Shown: positions 46,132-54,762 of the stretch, in pieces | How positions within the stretch are numbered: position 1 is the first letter of the stretch | Layout: every line of letters begins with the position of its first letter | Assembly: GCF_000166775.1 (NCBI RefSeq) | Contig: NC_014720.1 | Location: 248,001-312,000 of the forward strand | Direction: 5' to 3' | Source: Caldicellulosiruptor kronotskyensis 2002 | Lineage (GTDB): Bacteria; Bacillota; Thermoanaerobacteria; Caldicellulosiruptorales; Caldicellulosiruptoraceae | Length of the DNA stretch: 64,000 nucleotides | Program-made: the position numbers and the translations under genes | Notes under the pieces: generated by a model | The model's input: the letters and a program-made list of their open reading frames with translations, nothing else | The model's database searches: none | Told to the model about the DNA's origin: nothing

Positions 46132-46836
46132 GTGGAAAAGTTAGTATTAAAACTTAAATCAATACCCTTTTTTTCTGCATATTCAAAAGACCTTACAAAG
46201 TCAAAATCTAATTTATTAAAACTCATAGCATGCATAACCATGTTTATTGACCATACAGGATTTTTATTTTTTCCACAAAAGCCCTTGCTGCGAATAATTG
46301 GTCGCATTGCCTTTCCCATCTTTGCCTATCAAGTGGCGGTGGGGTTCTGGCACACATCTGACCATAAAAGGTACTTAAAAAGGCTTTTAATATTTGCCAT
46401 CATATCCCAGTATCCTTTTTATCTTATGACAGGCGATGTAGAGCTAAATGTCATTGCAACCTTCTTCTTTGCAGCACTTTGTCTTTATTTTTTCAAAAAC
46501 TCATGGTATATTCTGATAATTATTCCGCTTGGCATATCATACTTTGTTCCAATGGACTATGGACTCTATGGTGTTTTAGCAGTATTGACATTTTATTATT
46601 TTTACAAAAAGCCTATTTTGCAGCTTGTAGGATTTTCTGTTCTTACAATAATTTTTTCAAATCTTAATGGATGGCAGATTCAGCTATATTCTGTTTTAAG
46701 TGTAGTACTAATACTTTTAGTAAGAATAATACCAGTTAACTTTGAGTTCAAGCTCAATAAATACTTTTTTTACTGGTTCTATCCAGTGCACATGCTGTTT
46801 TTAGTTTTTGTTGGAAAGCTGCTGGGGTATTCGTGA
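46132..46836 (+). CDS. TraX-family membrane protein
   Basis: 234 residues with about eight membrane helices. The TraX signature is clear: LKLIACITMFIDHTGFLFFP (about 29-48, His-containing) followed by RIIGRIAFPIFAYQVAVGFW (about 55-75). F-plasmid TraX acetylates pilin; chromosomal Firmicute homologues are of unknown role. GTG start with AAGGAGAAG upstream. Its stop codon coincides with the boundary of the TnpB element, so the last residues may have been altered by that insertion. Confidence 0.85.
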   Translation: MEKLVLKLKSIPFFSAYSKDLTKSKSNLLKLIACITMFIDHTGFLFFPQKPLLRIIGRIAFPIFAYQVAVGFWHTSDHKRYLKRLLIFAIISQYPFYLMTGDVELNVIATFFFAALCLYFFKNSWYILIIIPLGISYFVPMDYGLYGVLAVLTFYYFYKKPILQLVGFSVLTIIFSNLNGWQIQLYSVLSVVLILLVRIIPVNFEFKLNKYFFYWFYPVHMLFLVFVGKLLGYS

Positions 46837-46990
46837 ACTACCACCCACCTATAGAGGTGGAGGCTTCGTGAGAAGTTTGGTAGTTTTTACACTACCCTTA
46901 TTCTCACAGGACGGTTCACACGTCCACTACTGGCTATCTGCTTTGCAGCAGACTCGCCAGCTACTTTGCCCAAAATATTCATTGCTCCGT
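46836..46990 (-). ncRNA. Candidate omega RNA overlapping the tnpB 3' end
   Basis: TnpB guide RNAs begin in the 3' part of tnpB and end at the element boundary. The nested hairpins at 46836-46885 fit this structured end; the guide would then be read from the traX side (positions just below 46836 on the minus strand). Extent is inferred, not observed. Confidence 0.4.
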
Positions 46991-48104
46991 TTATATCTGC
47001 GTTCACAACATATCCACAGTTTTTGCATACGTATAGACCCCTGTATTTCCTATTGCTCTTCCTTACCACTCCGCACCTGCCGCACGTCTGTGATGTGTAG
47101 CTCTCATCCACTTCTTTATATCCTATACCATAATACTCACACTTTGCCTCTAACTTTTTCTTGAACTTCTCATAAGGTATACCCACAAAGTTTTGATTGT
47201 TCACCTTACCAAGATTTATCTCCTGCTTTATATACTTCATTTTTCCAATTACTATCGTGCCTATCTGGTTGTTCAAACAGTGCTTGATTATTAAACTTAC
47301 TGCCTGATCCAAAAAGTTGTCAACTACATGCTGCCTCTTGAGGGAAATCTTTGCAAGTTTTGAACCATATTTAATCCCCTGTTTCGAGTATATACTTTGC
47401 AGTCTTGCCCTTTCTTTGTTGTACCATCGGTTGACTGATTTTATATACCCGCCTTCTATTATGAAGGCAGTCCCGATGGTATCAACCACCGCCGCAAAGT
47501 TGTCAAGCCCCAAGTCTATAGACAGGTACTTGTTCCTGTCAAGCTTGTAGGATTGTGTTACTTCTTCGTACACATACTCAATTTCAAACCATCTGCCATG
47601 AAACTTTGGCAGTATCCTGACCTCTTTTATTCTCTTGCCCAAAATGTTAGCTGGCAGGTCAAAATACAAGTGCCTTACCCCAAACTCCCTGTAAAAATTC
47701 CTGCCAAGGCTAAGTCTTACTTTGTCTTTTTCTACCTTGAACTGGTCTTTCGGAAAACTGAGAAGAAACATGCCATCCTTTGGCAGATACTTCGGTATTG
47801 AAACCTTTTTGTCAGTTTTGCCTTCCTTCTTTGCTACCAGAAGTTTAAAAAATGATTTAAATGCTTCATCTACACAAAGAAGTGTCTGCTGTGCAACCTG
47901 TGATGGAAGCAATCTGTAGTTTTTGTTTTCTTTTACAATGTGATATACACTTTCATATCGTAGATATTGTTGAGTATTGAAATAGTGCTGCCTTATGTGG
48001 TAAAGAGCATAATTGTACAGGTTTTTTGATACACGGCATAATATCCGCAGTAGTCTGTATGTTTGTTTGTTACATCTTATATGATTTTTCTGAGTTTTGT
48101 ACAT
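46887..48104 (-). CDS. tnpB: TnpB (IS605 OrfB), RNA-guided endonuclease-like
   Basis: 405 residues. N-terminal helix-turn-helix/WED region, RuvC-I SIDLGLDNFAAV with Asp197, zinc-ribbon cysteines 341, 344, 360 and 363 (CGRC...CKNC), and RuvC-III NADINGAMNI with Asp370. At the usual RuvC-II position (IVIE) it has IVIG with Gly287; Glu334 in VDESYTSQ is a candidate replacement. Full length, so it may be active if the glutamate is relocated. AGGTGATG precedes the ATG. Confidence 0.9.
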   Translation of the reverse strand: MYKTQKNHIRCNKQTYRLLRILCRVSKNLYNYALYHIRQHYFNTQQYLRYESVYHIVKENKNYRLLPSQVAQQTLLCVDEAFKSFFKLLVAKKEGKTDKKVSIPKYLPKDGMFLLSFPKDQFKVEKDKVRLSLGRNFYREFGVRHLYFDLPANILGKRIKEVRILPKFHGRWFEIEYVYEEVTQSYKLDRNKYLSIDLGLDNFAAVVDTIGTAFIIEGGYIKSVNRWYNKERARLQSIYSKQGIKYGSKLAKISLKRQHVVDNFLDQAVSLIIKHCLNNQIGTIVIGKMKYIKQEINLGKVNNQNFVGIPYEKFKKKLEAKCEYYGIGYKEVDESYTSQTCGRCGVVRKSNRKYRGLYVCKNCGYVVNADINGAMNILGKVAGESAAKQIASSGRVNRPVRIRVV

Positions 48105-48285
48105 TTTACATCACCTAAGGAATATTATATCATATTCTTTGGCAATTCATCTCCATCTTAGAGAAGATGGAGTCTTCTTGCTGAATTTTTGATAAAATAG
48201 TGAGCTTATAAAGGCTGAAGTGTGGTAAAATATTGTTGTGAGTGAGTTACTACAAAAAGTTTTTGAAAAAAGAAGGTAAAAAAGC

Positions 48286-48720
48286 ATGCGTGAGATTAAC
48301 ATGGAGGAAATAAAAAAGGTAGTTGTGGATATTTTGAAAAGAGAAATATCGCCCTGGCTTATAATTCTGTTTGGTTCTCTTGTTAAGGGGAATTTTAGAA
48401 AAGATAGCGATATTGACATTGCATATCTTTCTGATAAAGAAATATCAAACGTTGAGAGGTTTTGGGTTTCTCAAGAAATTGCGGATAGTTTAAACAGAGA
48501 TATAGATTTGATTGATTTAAAAAAGGCTTCCACTGTACTAAAAGCCCAGATTGTTGGCACAGGAGAGGTCATATATTGCGAGGATGAGAAAAGAAAAAAT
48601 TTATTTTTTATGAGGGCTTTGAAAGAATATGCACTTTTAAACGAAGAAAGAGATGTTGTTTTAAAAAGCTTTTTTGGGATGAGTATATATTCAAAGGGTG
48701 AGAAAAATGATAATAGATGA
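48286..48720 (+). CDS. MNT-domain nucleotidyltransferase (antitoxin-like, MntA type)
   Basis: 144 residues. Minimal nucleotidyltransferase motif G-S-x10-D-x-D: Gly30-Ser31 and Asp42/Asp44 (GSLVKGNFRKDSDIDIAYL). In MNT-HEPN type VII systems such proteins AMPylate and inactivate the HEPN toxin. ATG 48286 with GAAGG upstream; ATG 48301 is an alternative. Overlaps the HEPN gene by 14 bp. Confidence 0.88.
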   Translation: MREINMEEIKKVVVDILKREISPWLIILFGSLVKGNFRKDSDIDIAYLSDKEISNVERFWVSQEIADSLNRDIDLIDLKKASTVLKAQIVGTGEVIYCEDEKRKNLFFMRALKEYALLNEERDVVLKSFFGMSIYSKGEKNDNR

Positions 48721-49129
48721 TATAATTGCAAATAAGATACAGGTCATTGAAAGATGTTTGAAGAGAATAGACGAAGAATATGAGCATAACCCTAAAAATC
48801 TTCTAAATTACACAAAACAAGACTCAATTATTTTAAATCTTCAAAGAGCTATAGAAGCAGCAATAGACATTGCAATGCACCTGTGCGCAGTTTTTAAGTT
48901 TGGAGTCCCGCAAAGCAGCAGAGAAGCTTTCGATTTGTTAGAGCAAAATAAAGTTGTGTCAAAAGAGTTAGCCAAAAGACTGAAAGCCATGGTGGGTTTT
49001 AGAAATATTGCAGTGCATGATTATCAAGCCATTAATCTTGAGATTCTCAAAAATATAATTGAAAAAAATTTATCTGATTTTTTAGAATTTAAAGGTGCTG
49101 TACTGAATTTTTTGCAAAAAAGGAGCTGA
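48707..49129 (+). CDS. HEPN/DUF86 ribonuclease toxin (HepT type)
   Basis: 140 residues, all helical. Carries the HepT active-site motif R-x4-H-x-Y: Arg99, His104, Tyr106 (FRNIAVHDY). HepT proteins are RNases neutralised by the neighbouring MNT protein. The ATG at 48707 has AAGGGTG 7 nt upstream; GTG 48698 is in frame but overlaps that site. Paired with the upstream gene. Sits next to the TnpB element, a typical accessory position. Confidence 0.88.
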   Translation: MIIDDIIANKIQVIERCLKRIDEEYEHNPKNLLNYTKQDSIILNLQRAIEAAIDIAMHLCAVFKFGVPQSSREAFDLLEQNKVVSKELAKRLKAMVGFRNIAVHDYQAINLEILKNIIEKNLSDFLEFKGAVLNFLQKRS

Positions 49130-49138
49130 CAATTAAAA

Positions 49139-50125
49139 ATGCTTGACATCAGAGGAAAAATCTTTTTAGCACCCATGGCTGGATTTACAGACAAGGTTTT
49201 CAGAAGACTTTGCTCAAGATTTGGAGCAGATGTCACGGTGACAGAGATGGTCAGCAGCAAAGCACTTGTGCTTGGCAGTGCAAAGACAAAAGAGCTCATT
49301 TCATTTTCAGATGAAGAGAAGATAAGAGGTGTTCAAATTTTTGGTAACGACCCTGAAGTTATGGCACAGTCTGTAAAGATATTGCAGGATGAGTTTGAAT
49401 ACCATTTTATTGACATAAACATGGGCTGTCCTGTTCCGAAGCTTGTGAGAAGCGGAGAAGGATGTGCCCTGATGAAAAACCCTTCTTTGGCTGCGAAGAT
49501 AGTCGAAGAGGTTGCAAAGGTAAGTAGAAAACCTGTATCTGTCAAAATTCGAAAGGGATTTGATGATGAAAATATTAATGCTCCTGAATTTGCATACATC
49601 CTGCAAGAAAGCGGAGCCTCTTTTGTGACAGTTCATGGAAGAACAAGGGCTCAGCTGTACTCTGGAAAAGCTGACTGGGAGATAATCAGAAAGGTAAAAG
49701 AAAAGCTCAAAATTCCGGTTATTGCGAACGGAGATATAGTAGATTTTGAGTCTGCGAAAAAAGCGTATGAAGTAACAAGAGCTGATAGCATCATGATAGG
49801 AAGAGCGGCGCTTGGGAACCCTTGGGTGTTTCTTCAGATCAAAGAAGGGTTTGAAAAGGGGTATGTTGAAACTAAGGTTTTACCTCATATGAAGATAAGA
49901 GTTGCGATTGAGTTTTTCACGCAGCTTTGCAGTGAAAAAGGCGATAAGATGGCAGTCTTGGAAGCAAGAAAGCACCTTAGTTTTTTTGTAAAAGGAATTG
50001 AGAATGCCGCTAAGATAAGAGATAAAATTAACAGAATAAATAATGCTACAGAGCTTTTAGAGTTTCTTAAAGAGCTTGCATCTTCTCTTGAGAAAAAAGA
50101 AAGCTTTGTCGATAATATCTTATAG
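49139..50125 (+). CDS. dusB: tRNA-dihydrouridine synthase, DusB-like
   Basis: 328 residues, flavin-dependent TIM barrel plus C-terminal helical domain. Reduces uridine in the tRNA D-loop with NADPH. APMAGFTDKVFRRLC (11-25) and INMGCPVPKLVRSGEGCAL with catalytic Cys97 are diagnostic; TVHGRTRAQLYSGKADW (about 160) and NGDI and IGRAALGNPW complete the FMN site. GGAG lies 13 nt before the ATG. Confidence 0.93.
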   Translation: MLDIRGKIFLAPMAGFTDKVFRRLCSRFGADVTVTEMVSSKALVLGSAKTKELISFSDEEKIRGVQIFGNDPEVMAQSVKILQDEFEYHFIDINMGCPVPKLVRSGEGCALMKNPSLAAKIVEEVAKVSRKPVSVKIRKGFDDENINAPEFAYILQESGASFVTVHGRTRAQLYSGKADWEIIRKVKEKLKIPVIANGDIVDFESAKKAYEVTRADSIMIGRAALGNPWVFLQIKEGFEKGYVETKVLPHMKIRVAIEFFTQLCSEKGDKMAVLEARKHLSFFVKGIENAAKIRDKINRINNATELLEFLKELASSLEKKESFVDNIL

Positions 50126-50166
50126 GACAAAATTTTTTAGCGAAAATAAAGCGGGGGATTTTTAGC

Positions 50167-53100
50167 ATGATAAAAAATAAGATGAGAATAATTACCTTAT
50201 ATAGATTAATAAACTGGGTAGTTTTGATTTTATTTTTTTTGATGTTAATTTCCGCAAATATCCAGGCTGCTCAGGAGTATGTAGCAAGCAGCAGCTACAG
50301 CAAGGCGACAAAAAATATTCAAATTGTGAACTTGCCTCAAAACGCCATAACAAGAGATTCGTTTTTATTTTTATCAGCCTTGGGCTTTTTTAACACTGTT
50401 GCAAGACCGAAGATAAACCCTTCTGATACGCTGTCAAAGGAAGAGGCATTGTCTGTAATTTTAAGCAGCGTTGGCAAACAGCAGGATGCTTTTGTGAGGG
50501 CTGAAAAGCTTGAGCTAAAAAGACCATCTGGTCAGAAGCTTGTAAAGCCATACAACTATCTTTATCTTGGATATATTCAGCTTGCATATGATATGAAAAT
50601 ATTGTCAAAAAAAGAGTATCAGGATGCAATGACACAGGTGCAGCCAAGTGAAAAAGAACATGAGAAGATGACAAAGCAACTTATAAAGAAAAATGATGAT
50701 ACCATTGCAAAAGCTGTGTATGAAGGAAGACCATATTCGTATGACGATTTGATATTTGTAAGGTCTGCTCCTGCTACCCGTCAGGAAGTTTGCTTATGGG
50801 TGGTAAAGGCATTCAAAATACCTATTATTTATGAGAATTTGGCTAAAACTTACCCTGATTATGACAGGATTGACAGTAAATTTTTAAGTTCAATTAATAC
50901 TCTTTTGAAAAATGGTGTTCTTATTGGAAGGTCTGATGGATATCTTCATCCAGACGACTACATAACATATGAGGAGCTGGCATTTATCCTTGGAAGTCTC
51001 AAACCAAATATCCTTTCAGCAAATGGATTAAAAGAGGTAAGGCTTGAGGTAAAAGATATTCGGAAGTTTAATAGCGATAAAATGGTTTTAGTCTGTGAAG
51101 ATGACAACCGAAATGATGTAAATATTACAGTCAACCCTGGCAAACAGGATTTTGGAGTAATAACAGATGGAAACTTTTTAGCCTCTTCTTATCTCCAAAG
51201 AGGTGACTATGTAGCCTTTTATGTAAATAGCAAGAACGAGGTTGTGCTGGCCAGCATTTTGCAAAGGCCTGGTCAGGAAAACATAAAAGGTGTAATCTCC
51301 AGAATTGATGCTAAAAAGATGATATTTTCGGTAAAGCTTCCAGATGGCAATGTTTACAATTTGAGTTTAAGTCCAAAAGCTACAATTTATGATTCAAACT
51401 CTGGAAAGAGTTTAGACTTTTCAGAATTGAATGTAGGAAATCTTGTACAGGTTAAAGTACAAAAAGATAGAGCAGATGCCATAACATTGCTTTCGCTTGA
51501 CAGTCCTGAAATTGAAAGAGTACAGGGAATAATCTCAAGAATAACAAAGGACAGAATTGTACTCAGTCAAAACGGACAGCTAACAGAGTATCTTCTTTCA
51601 CCAGATACAGTCTACATTGACAAAGGTGATTTTTCAAGAGTTCTTTCAAAGAATGATTTTTATGAAGGTATGAAAGTTTTAGCAGGCACAGTTTGCGGGT
51701 ATCTGCAGTATCTTAGCACCACATATGATGAGAAATCTGAAGATATAGTTTCGGGTATTTTGCACGAGGTAGATTCAAACTTGGGGTATCTTGAGATTTA
51801 CAACCAACAAGGTGAAAAAAAGAGTTACAGATTTTCAAAAAAGCTTGGGCTAAAAGTGAAAAAGGATGGTCAAAATTCGTCATTAGATAGCCTTTTGCCA
51901 GGCGATGTTGTTTTCCTGTATTTTAACGGCGATTTTGTACGTACAGTCACAGCAAGTTCAAACCTGCAGCAGAAGGTTGCAAAGATTGAAAATGTTGTAA
52001 GAAACCTTACAAGCGGTCTTCCCCAAAAAATAATTGTCAATATAGATGGAAGAATATATGGACCATATGAAATAAATAGCGATGTTGAGGTTATAAAAAA
52101 TGGCATTCCTGCAGCTTTAAAGGATATTATGCCAGGTCAGTATGTGAAGCTCACAGGAAGCTTCTTTGGAAACTCAGCGTACATCCGCAGAATAGAGATA
52201 TCAGGGAATGAATATGTAAAAAATATCTACATCGCAAAAGGGACGGTCAATGGAAATGTTTTATATCTTTCTGACATCCAGATTTTAAGAAACAACGCAT
52301 TTGAACCGCTGTATACATGGCTTTCTTTCCAGATTCCGTCTGATTTGAAATTCATTTTAGATGGCAGCTCTCTTGCCCCACTTTCTAAGTTGCAAAACTT
52401 ACCTGTTGTAGTTGTAACAAAGGAAAGATTTTCACAGGAGGTTTTGGACACCATTGTGGCAATATCAAGAGGTTCTTTTACCAAGATACAGGGCGAGGTG
52501 AGCATGACATCTTCAAATTCGGTGGTGATATCTGGAAATAGGTATTCAATAGGAAACAAAACGTACACCGTTGCAAACGGGCTTTTGATCCCTGCAAGCT
52601 TCAAAGTTGGGGATGAAATAATTGGTATTGCAAGCCAAGGAAGCCTTATTTTAGCAAAGCAACAGGAAGGTATTTCAAAACCCATATTTGTTCGAGGGCA
52701 GGTACAAGACATTTCAGAGCTTGAATACATCACTGTGAAAGACTATGTCTATTTAGATGGTCAGAGAGGATGGCAATATGTTCCGAGCAAGCTAACTCTT
52801 TTTTATGATACACAGACAGTTTTGTGTGATGTATATGGACTTAGCAGTCCGAAAGAGATATTGAATCTGAAAAACAAGAGTGTGTATATCATTCATAATG
52901 GCAAATACGCAAATGTTATAATTGATACAAGCTTTGGTGGATACATTGTTACAGGCGTGGTTGGCAAGGACATGAAGATTCTAAATGCCCAGTACAACGA
53001 TATGATGACCCAGACATGGAACAGAATTGATAAAAGTTTTGTCCTTGATACCACACAAACAATTTTGCTGGACGCGAATGGGAATTTGAGATCTGAAGCG

Positions 53101-53199
53101 CTCCAGTTTGGTGACAGGGTTTTGTTGCTTGTCCCTCAGAACAGTTTTGACCTGTCAAAGTCAAGTATGTCACCTGCAGTTGTACTTGTAAACTACTAA
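50167..53199 (+). CDS. Large SLH-domain surface protein
   Basis: 1010 residues. Signal peptide with a long hydrophobic core (about 12-35, cleavage near NIQAAQ), then SLH-type motifs between about 65 and 280 (for example TRQEVCLWVVKAFKIP and GRSDGYLHPDDYITYEELAF). The remainder (about 290-1010) is a beta-rich series of small modules of the type 'VQGIISRITKDRIVLSQNG', like repeated OB- or SH3-like units. No catalytic motif seen. Followed after 34 bp by a second SLH gene; the two may be cotranscribed and act at the cell surface. Confidence 0.82.
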   Translation: MIKNKMRIITLYRLINWVVLILFFLMLISANIQAAQEYVASSSYSKATKNIQIVNLPQNAITRDSFLFLSALGFFNTVARPKINPSDTLSKEEALSVILSSVGKQQDAFVRAEKLELKRPSGQKLVKPYNYLYLGYIQLAYDMKILSKKEYQDAMTQVQPSEKEHEKMTKQLIKKNDDTIAKAVYEGRPYSYDDLIFVRSAPATRQEVCLWVVKAFKIPIIYENLAKTYPDYDRIDSKFLSSINTLLKNGVLIGRSDGYLHPDDYITYEELAFILGSLKPNILSANGLKEVRLEVKDIRKFNSDKMVLVCEDDNRNDVNITVNPGKQDFGVITDGNFLASSYLQRGDYVAFYVNSKNEVVLASILQRPGQENIKGVISRIDAKKMIFSVKLPDGNVYNLSLSPKATIYDSNSGKSLDFSELNVGNLVQVKVQKDRADAITLLSLDSPEIERVQGIISRITKDRIVLSQNGQLTEYLLSPDTVYIDKGDFSRVLSKNDFYEGMKVLAGTVCGYLQYLSTTYDEKSEDIVSGILHEVDSNLGYLEIYNQQGEKKSYRFSKKLGLKVKKDGQNSSLDSLLPGDVVFLYFNGDFVRTVTASSNLQQKVAKIENVVRNLTSGLPQKIIVNIDGRIYGPYEINSDVEVIKNGIPAALKDIMPGQYVKLTGSFFGNSAYIRRIEISGNEYVKNIYIAKGTVNGNVLYLSDIQILRNNAFEPLYTWLSFQIPSDLKFILDGSSLAPLSKLQNLPVVVVTKERFSQEVLDTIVAISRGSFTKIQGEVSMTSSNSVVISGNRYSIGNKTYTVANGLLIPASFKVGDEIIGIASQGSLILAKQQEGISKPIFVRGQVQDISELEYITVKDYVYLDGQRGWQYVPSKLTLFYDTQTVLCDVYGLSSPKEILNLKNKSVYIIHNGKYANVIIDTSFGGYIVTGVVGKDMKILNAQYNDMMTQTWNRIDKSFVLDTTQTILLDANGNLRSEALQFGDRVLLLVPQNSFDLSKSSMSPAVVLVNY

Positions 53200-53233
53200 A
53201 AATTTTTTACTATAAAAGGGGGATGTTTAGAGA

Positions 53234-54688
53234 TTGTTAAAAAGATTTTTGATAACAGTAGTACTGGTACTGAGTATTGCTTTTATTATAAGCTGGCAGG
53301 TTGTTTTTTGTGAAGAAGGATATTTGGGATACGAAGGTGGAATTTCAGCATACAAAGACCCTGACCCAAAAAAGACAAAGATTGAATACCATGAATATAC
53401 ATTTATAACAGGAAAACCTATTCTTCTTTTTGGTACTGTGGATGCAAAGATAAAAAGGGCAGCAAATAATGAGACTCTTTCTTACAATTATGACCTTAGA
53501 GATTCTTCTGGGAAAATCTCAGTAAAAAGAACTGTAAGTTTAAAAGGTACCTTGACAAAGCTTCAAAATGGGAGTATAACAAAGGAGTATACTGTTGGCG
53601 GTTATAAAGAAACCATTACTGTGGACAGTGCTACTTACAATCTTCAGAGCTATTCATTTTCAAAGTCTACTGCAGTTGATGCAAACCCGGCTGTGAGCTT
53701 TTTTCAGGGTCAGTGGACGCTTGAAAAGATTTATGATAAAGGACTGAAGATTACTATAGAAGGTAAAAACTATGGGTATGATGGGTACTGGGGATCTGGC
53801 GAGTTTCAAAAAATAACCCAGAGGATAGAAACATCTTCATGGTTTGCAAATATCAACTATAATATAGCTCTTGTACAGAAGACCATTTTGGAATTTCAAC
53901 AGAATAATCTTCCATCAAGTATTCCAGGTACATACGTTCTAAAGTCTAAGGTGGAAGGTAATTTCATAGCTATGTATGACCTTCCGACATTTACAAAGAC
54001 AGGAGAAGTTTTGACAATAAGACAGAGGGGTAAAGTGGAAAAAAATGTTGAGAAAAACCCGGTTATCAAGATGGCAATTGCGCCTACTCTTCCAAAAGTG
54101 AAAGGGTATGAGTACGAAGATGCGGTGAACACTTGCTTTGCTTTTGGAGGGTTTGACAGTGCTTTAGATTTTAATCCCACAGAGTATATAACCCGTGCTC
54201 AGTTTGCCAAGCTTTTGATGGATTCGCTTAACATATATTCAAACTATTACAATCCAAGGACAGTGCAAAAAAAGTCAATATACAAGGATGTGCCGCTCAA
54301 TCACAAGTATTATGGGTACATATACGCAGTTACAAAGGCAGGGCTTATGAGAGGCAAAAGTGCTGAATATTTTAAGCCGGAAGACTATATGACAAGGGCG
54401 GAGGCGGCTGTTGTCATTTCAAAGGTGCTGGGTTTTGACAAAAAGGTAACCCAGCCAATCACCCAGACAGACTACCTTGATGATGAAAGCATTCCTGTTT
54501 GGGCAAAGGATGCTGTTAAAGTACTAAAAGATGAAAAGATAATGGTAGGAACTGAGGATAACAATTTTTTGCCGCAGCAAAAGCTAACAAAAGGTACTGC
54601 TGCTAACCTTATATATAATCTCATAAATTTTTTGAGAGATACACTCGCAAAAAGGTATCTTGACATGAGCCTTTTTAGTTCGGATTAA
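53234..54688 (+). CDS. SLH-domain surface protein with C-terminal SLH motifs
   Basis: 484 residues. Signal peptide (about 1-26, ending VVFCEE), a beta-rich domain of unknown type (about 30-290), then three SLH motifs at the C-terminus (about 300-475: EYITRAQFAKLLMDSL, DYMTRAEAAVVISKVL, QKLTKGTAANLIYNLI). TTG start; GGGGGATG lies upstream. It forms a short cluster with the preceding SLH gene and the CtpA protease gene, suggesting envelope assembly or maintenance. Confidence 0.85.
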   Translation: MLKRFLITVVLVLSIAFIISWQVVFCEEGYLGYEGGISAYKDPDPKKTKIEYHEYTFITGKPILLFGTVDAKIKRAANNETLSYNYDLRDSSGKISVKRTVSLKGTLTKLQNGSITKEYTVGGYKETITVDSATYNLQSYSFSKSTAVDANPAVSFFQGQWTLEKIYDKGLKITIEGKNYGYDGYWGSGEFQKITQRIETSSWFANINYNIALVQKTILEFQQNNLPSSIPGTYVLKSKVEGNFIAMYDLPTFTKTGEVLTIRQRGKVEKNVEKNPVIKMAIAPTLPKVKGYEYEDAVNTCFAFGGFDSALDFNPTEYITRAQFAKLLMDSLNIYSNYYNPRTVQKKSIYKDVPLNHKYYGYIYAVTKAGLMRGKSAEYFKPEDYMTRAEAAVVISKVLGFDKKVTQPITQTDYLDDESIPVWAKDAVKVLKDEKIMVGTEDNNFLPQQKLTKGTAANLIYNLINFLRDTLAKRYLDMSLFSSD

Positions 54689-54762
54689 TGGTTGAATAAG
54701 AGAAGGTATAAAGTAGTAGATTTTGAACATACAAAAAATCATGATGTGGAGGCAGGAGAGAG

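Larger units (their letters stand above)
46836..48180 (-). mobile_element. IS200/IS605-type element carrying only tnpB
   Basis: About 1.35 kb, with no tnpA. On the tnpB 3' side (46836-46885) are nested stems AACTACCA/TGGTAGTT (46836-46843, 46878-46885) and CCACCT/AGGTGG (46845-46850, 46855-46860). On the 5' side is a hairpin CTCCATCTT/AAGATGGAG (48151-48159, 48164-48172). Subterminal hairpins rather than terminal repeats are characteristic of this family. Exact ends are approximate. Confidence 0.7.
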
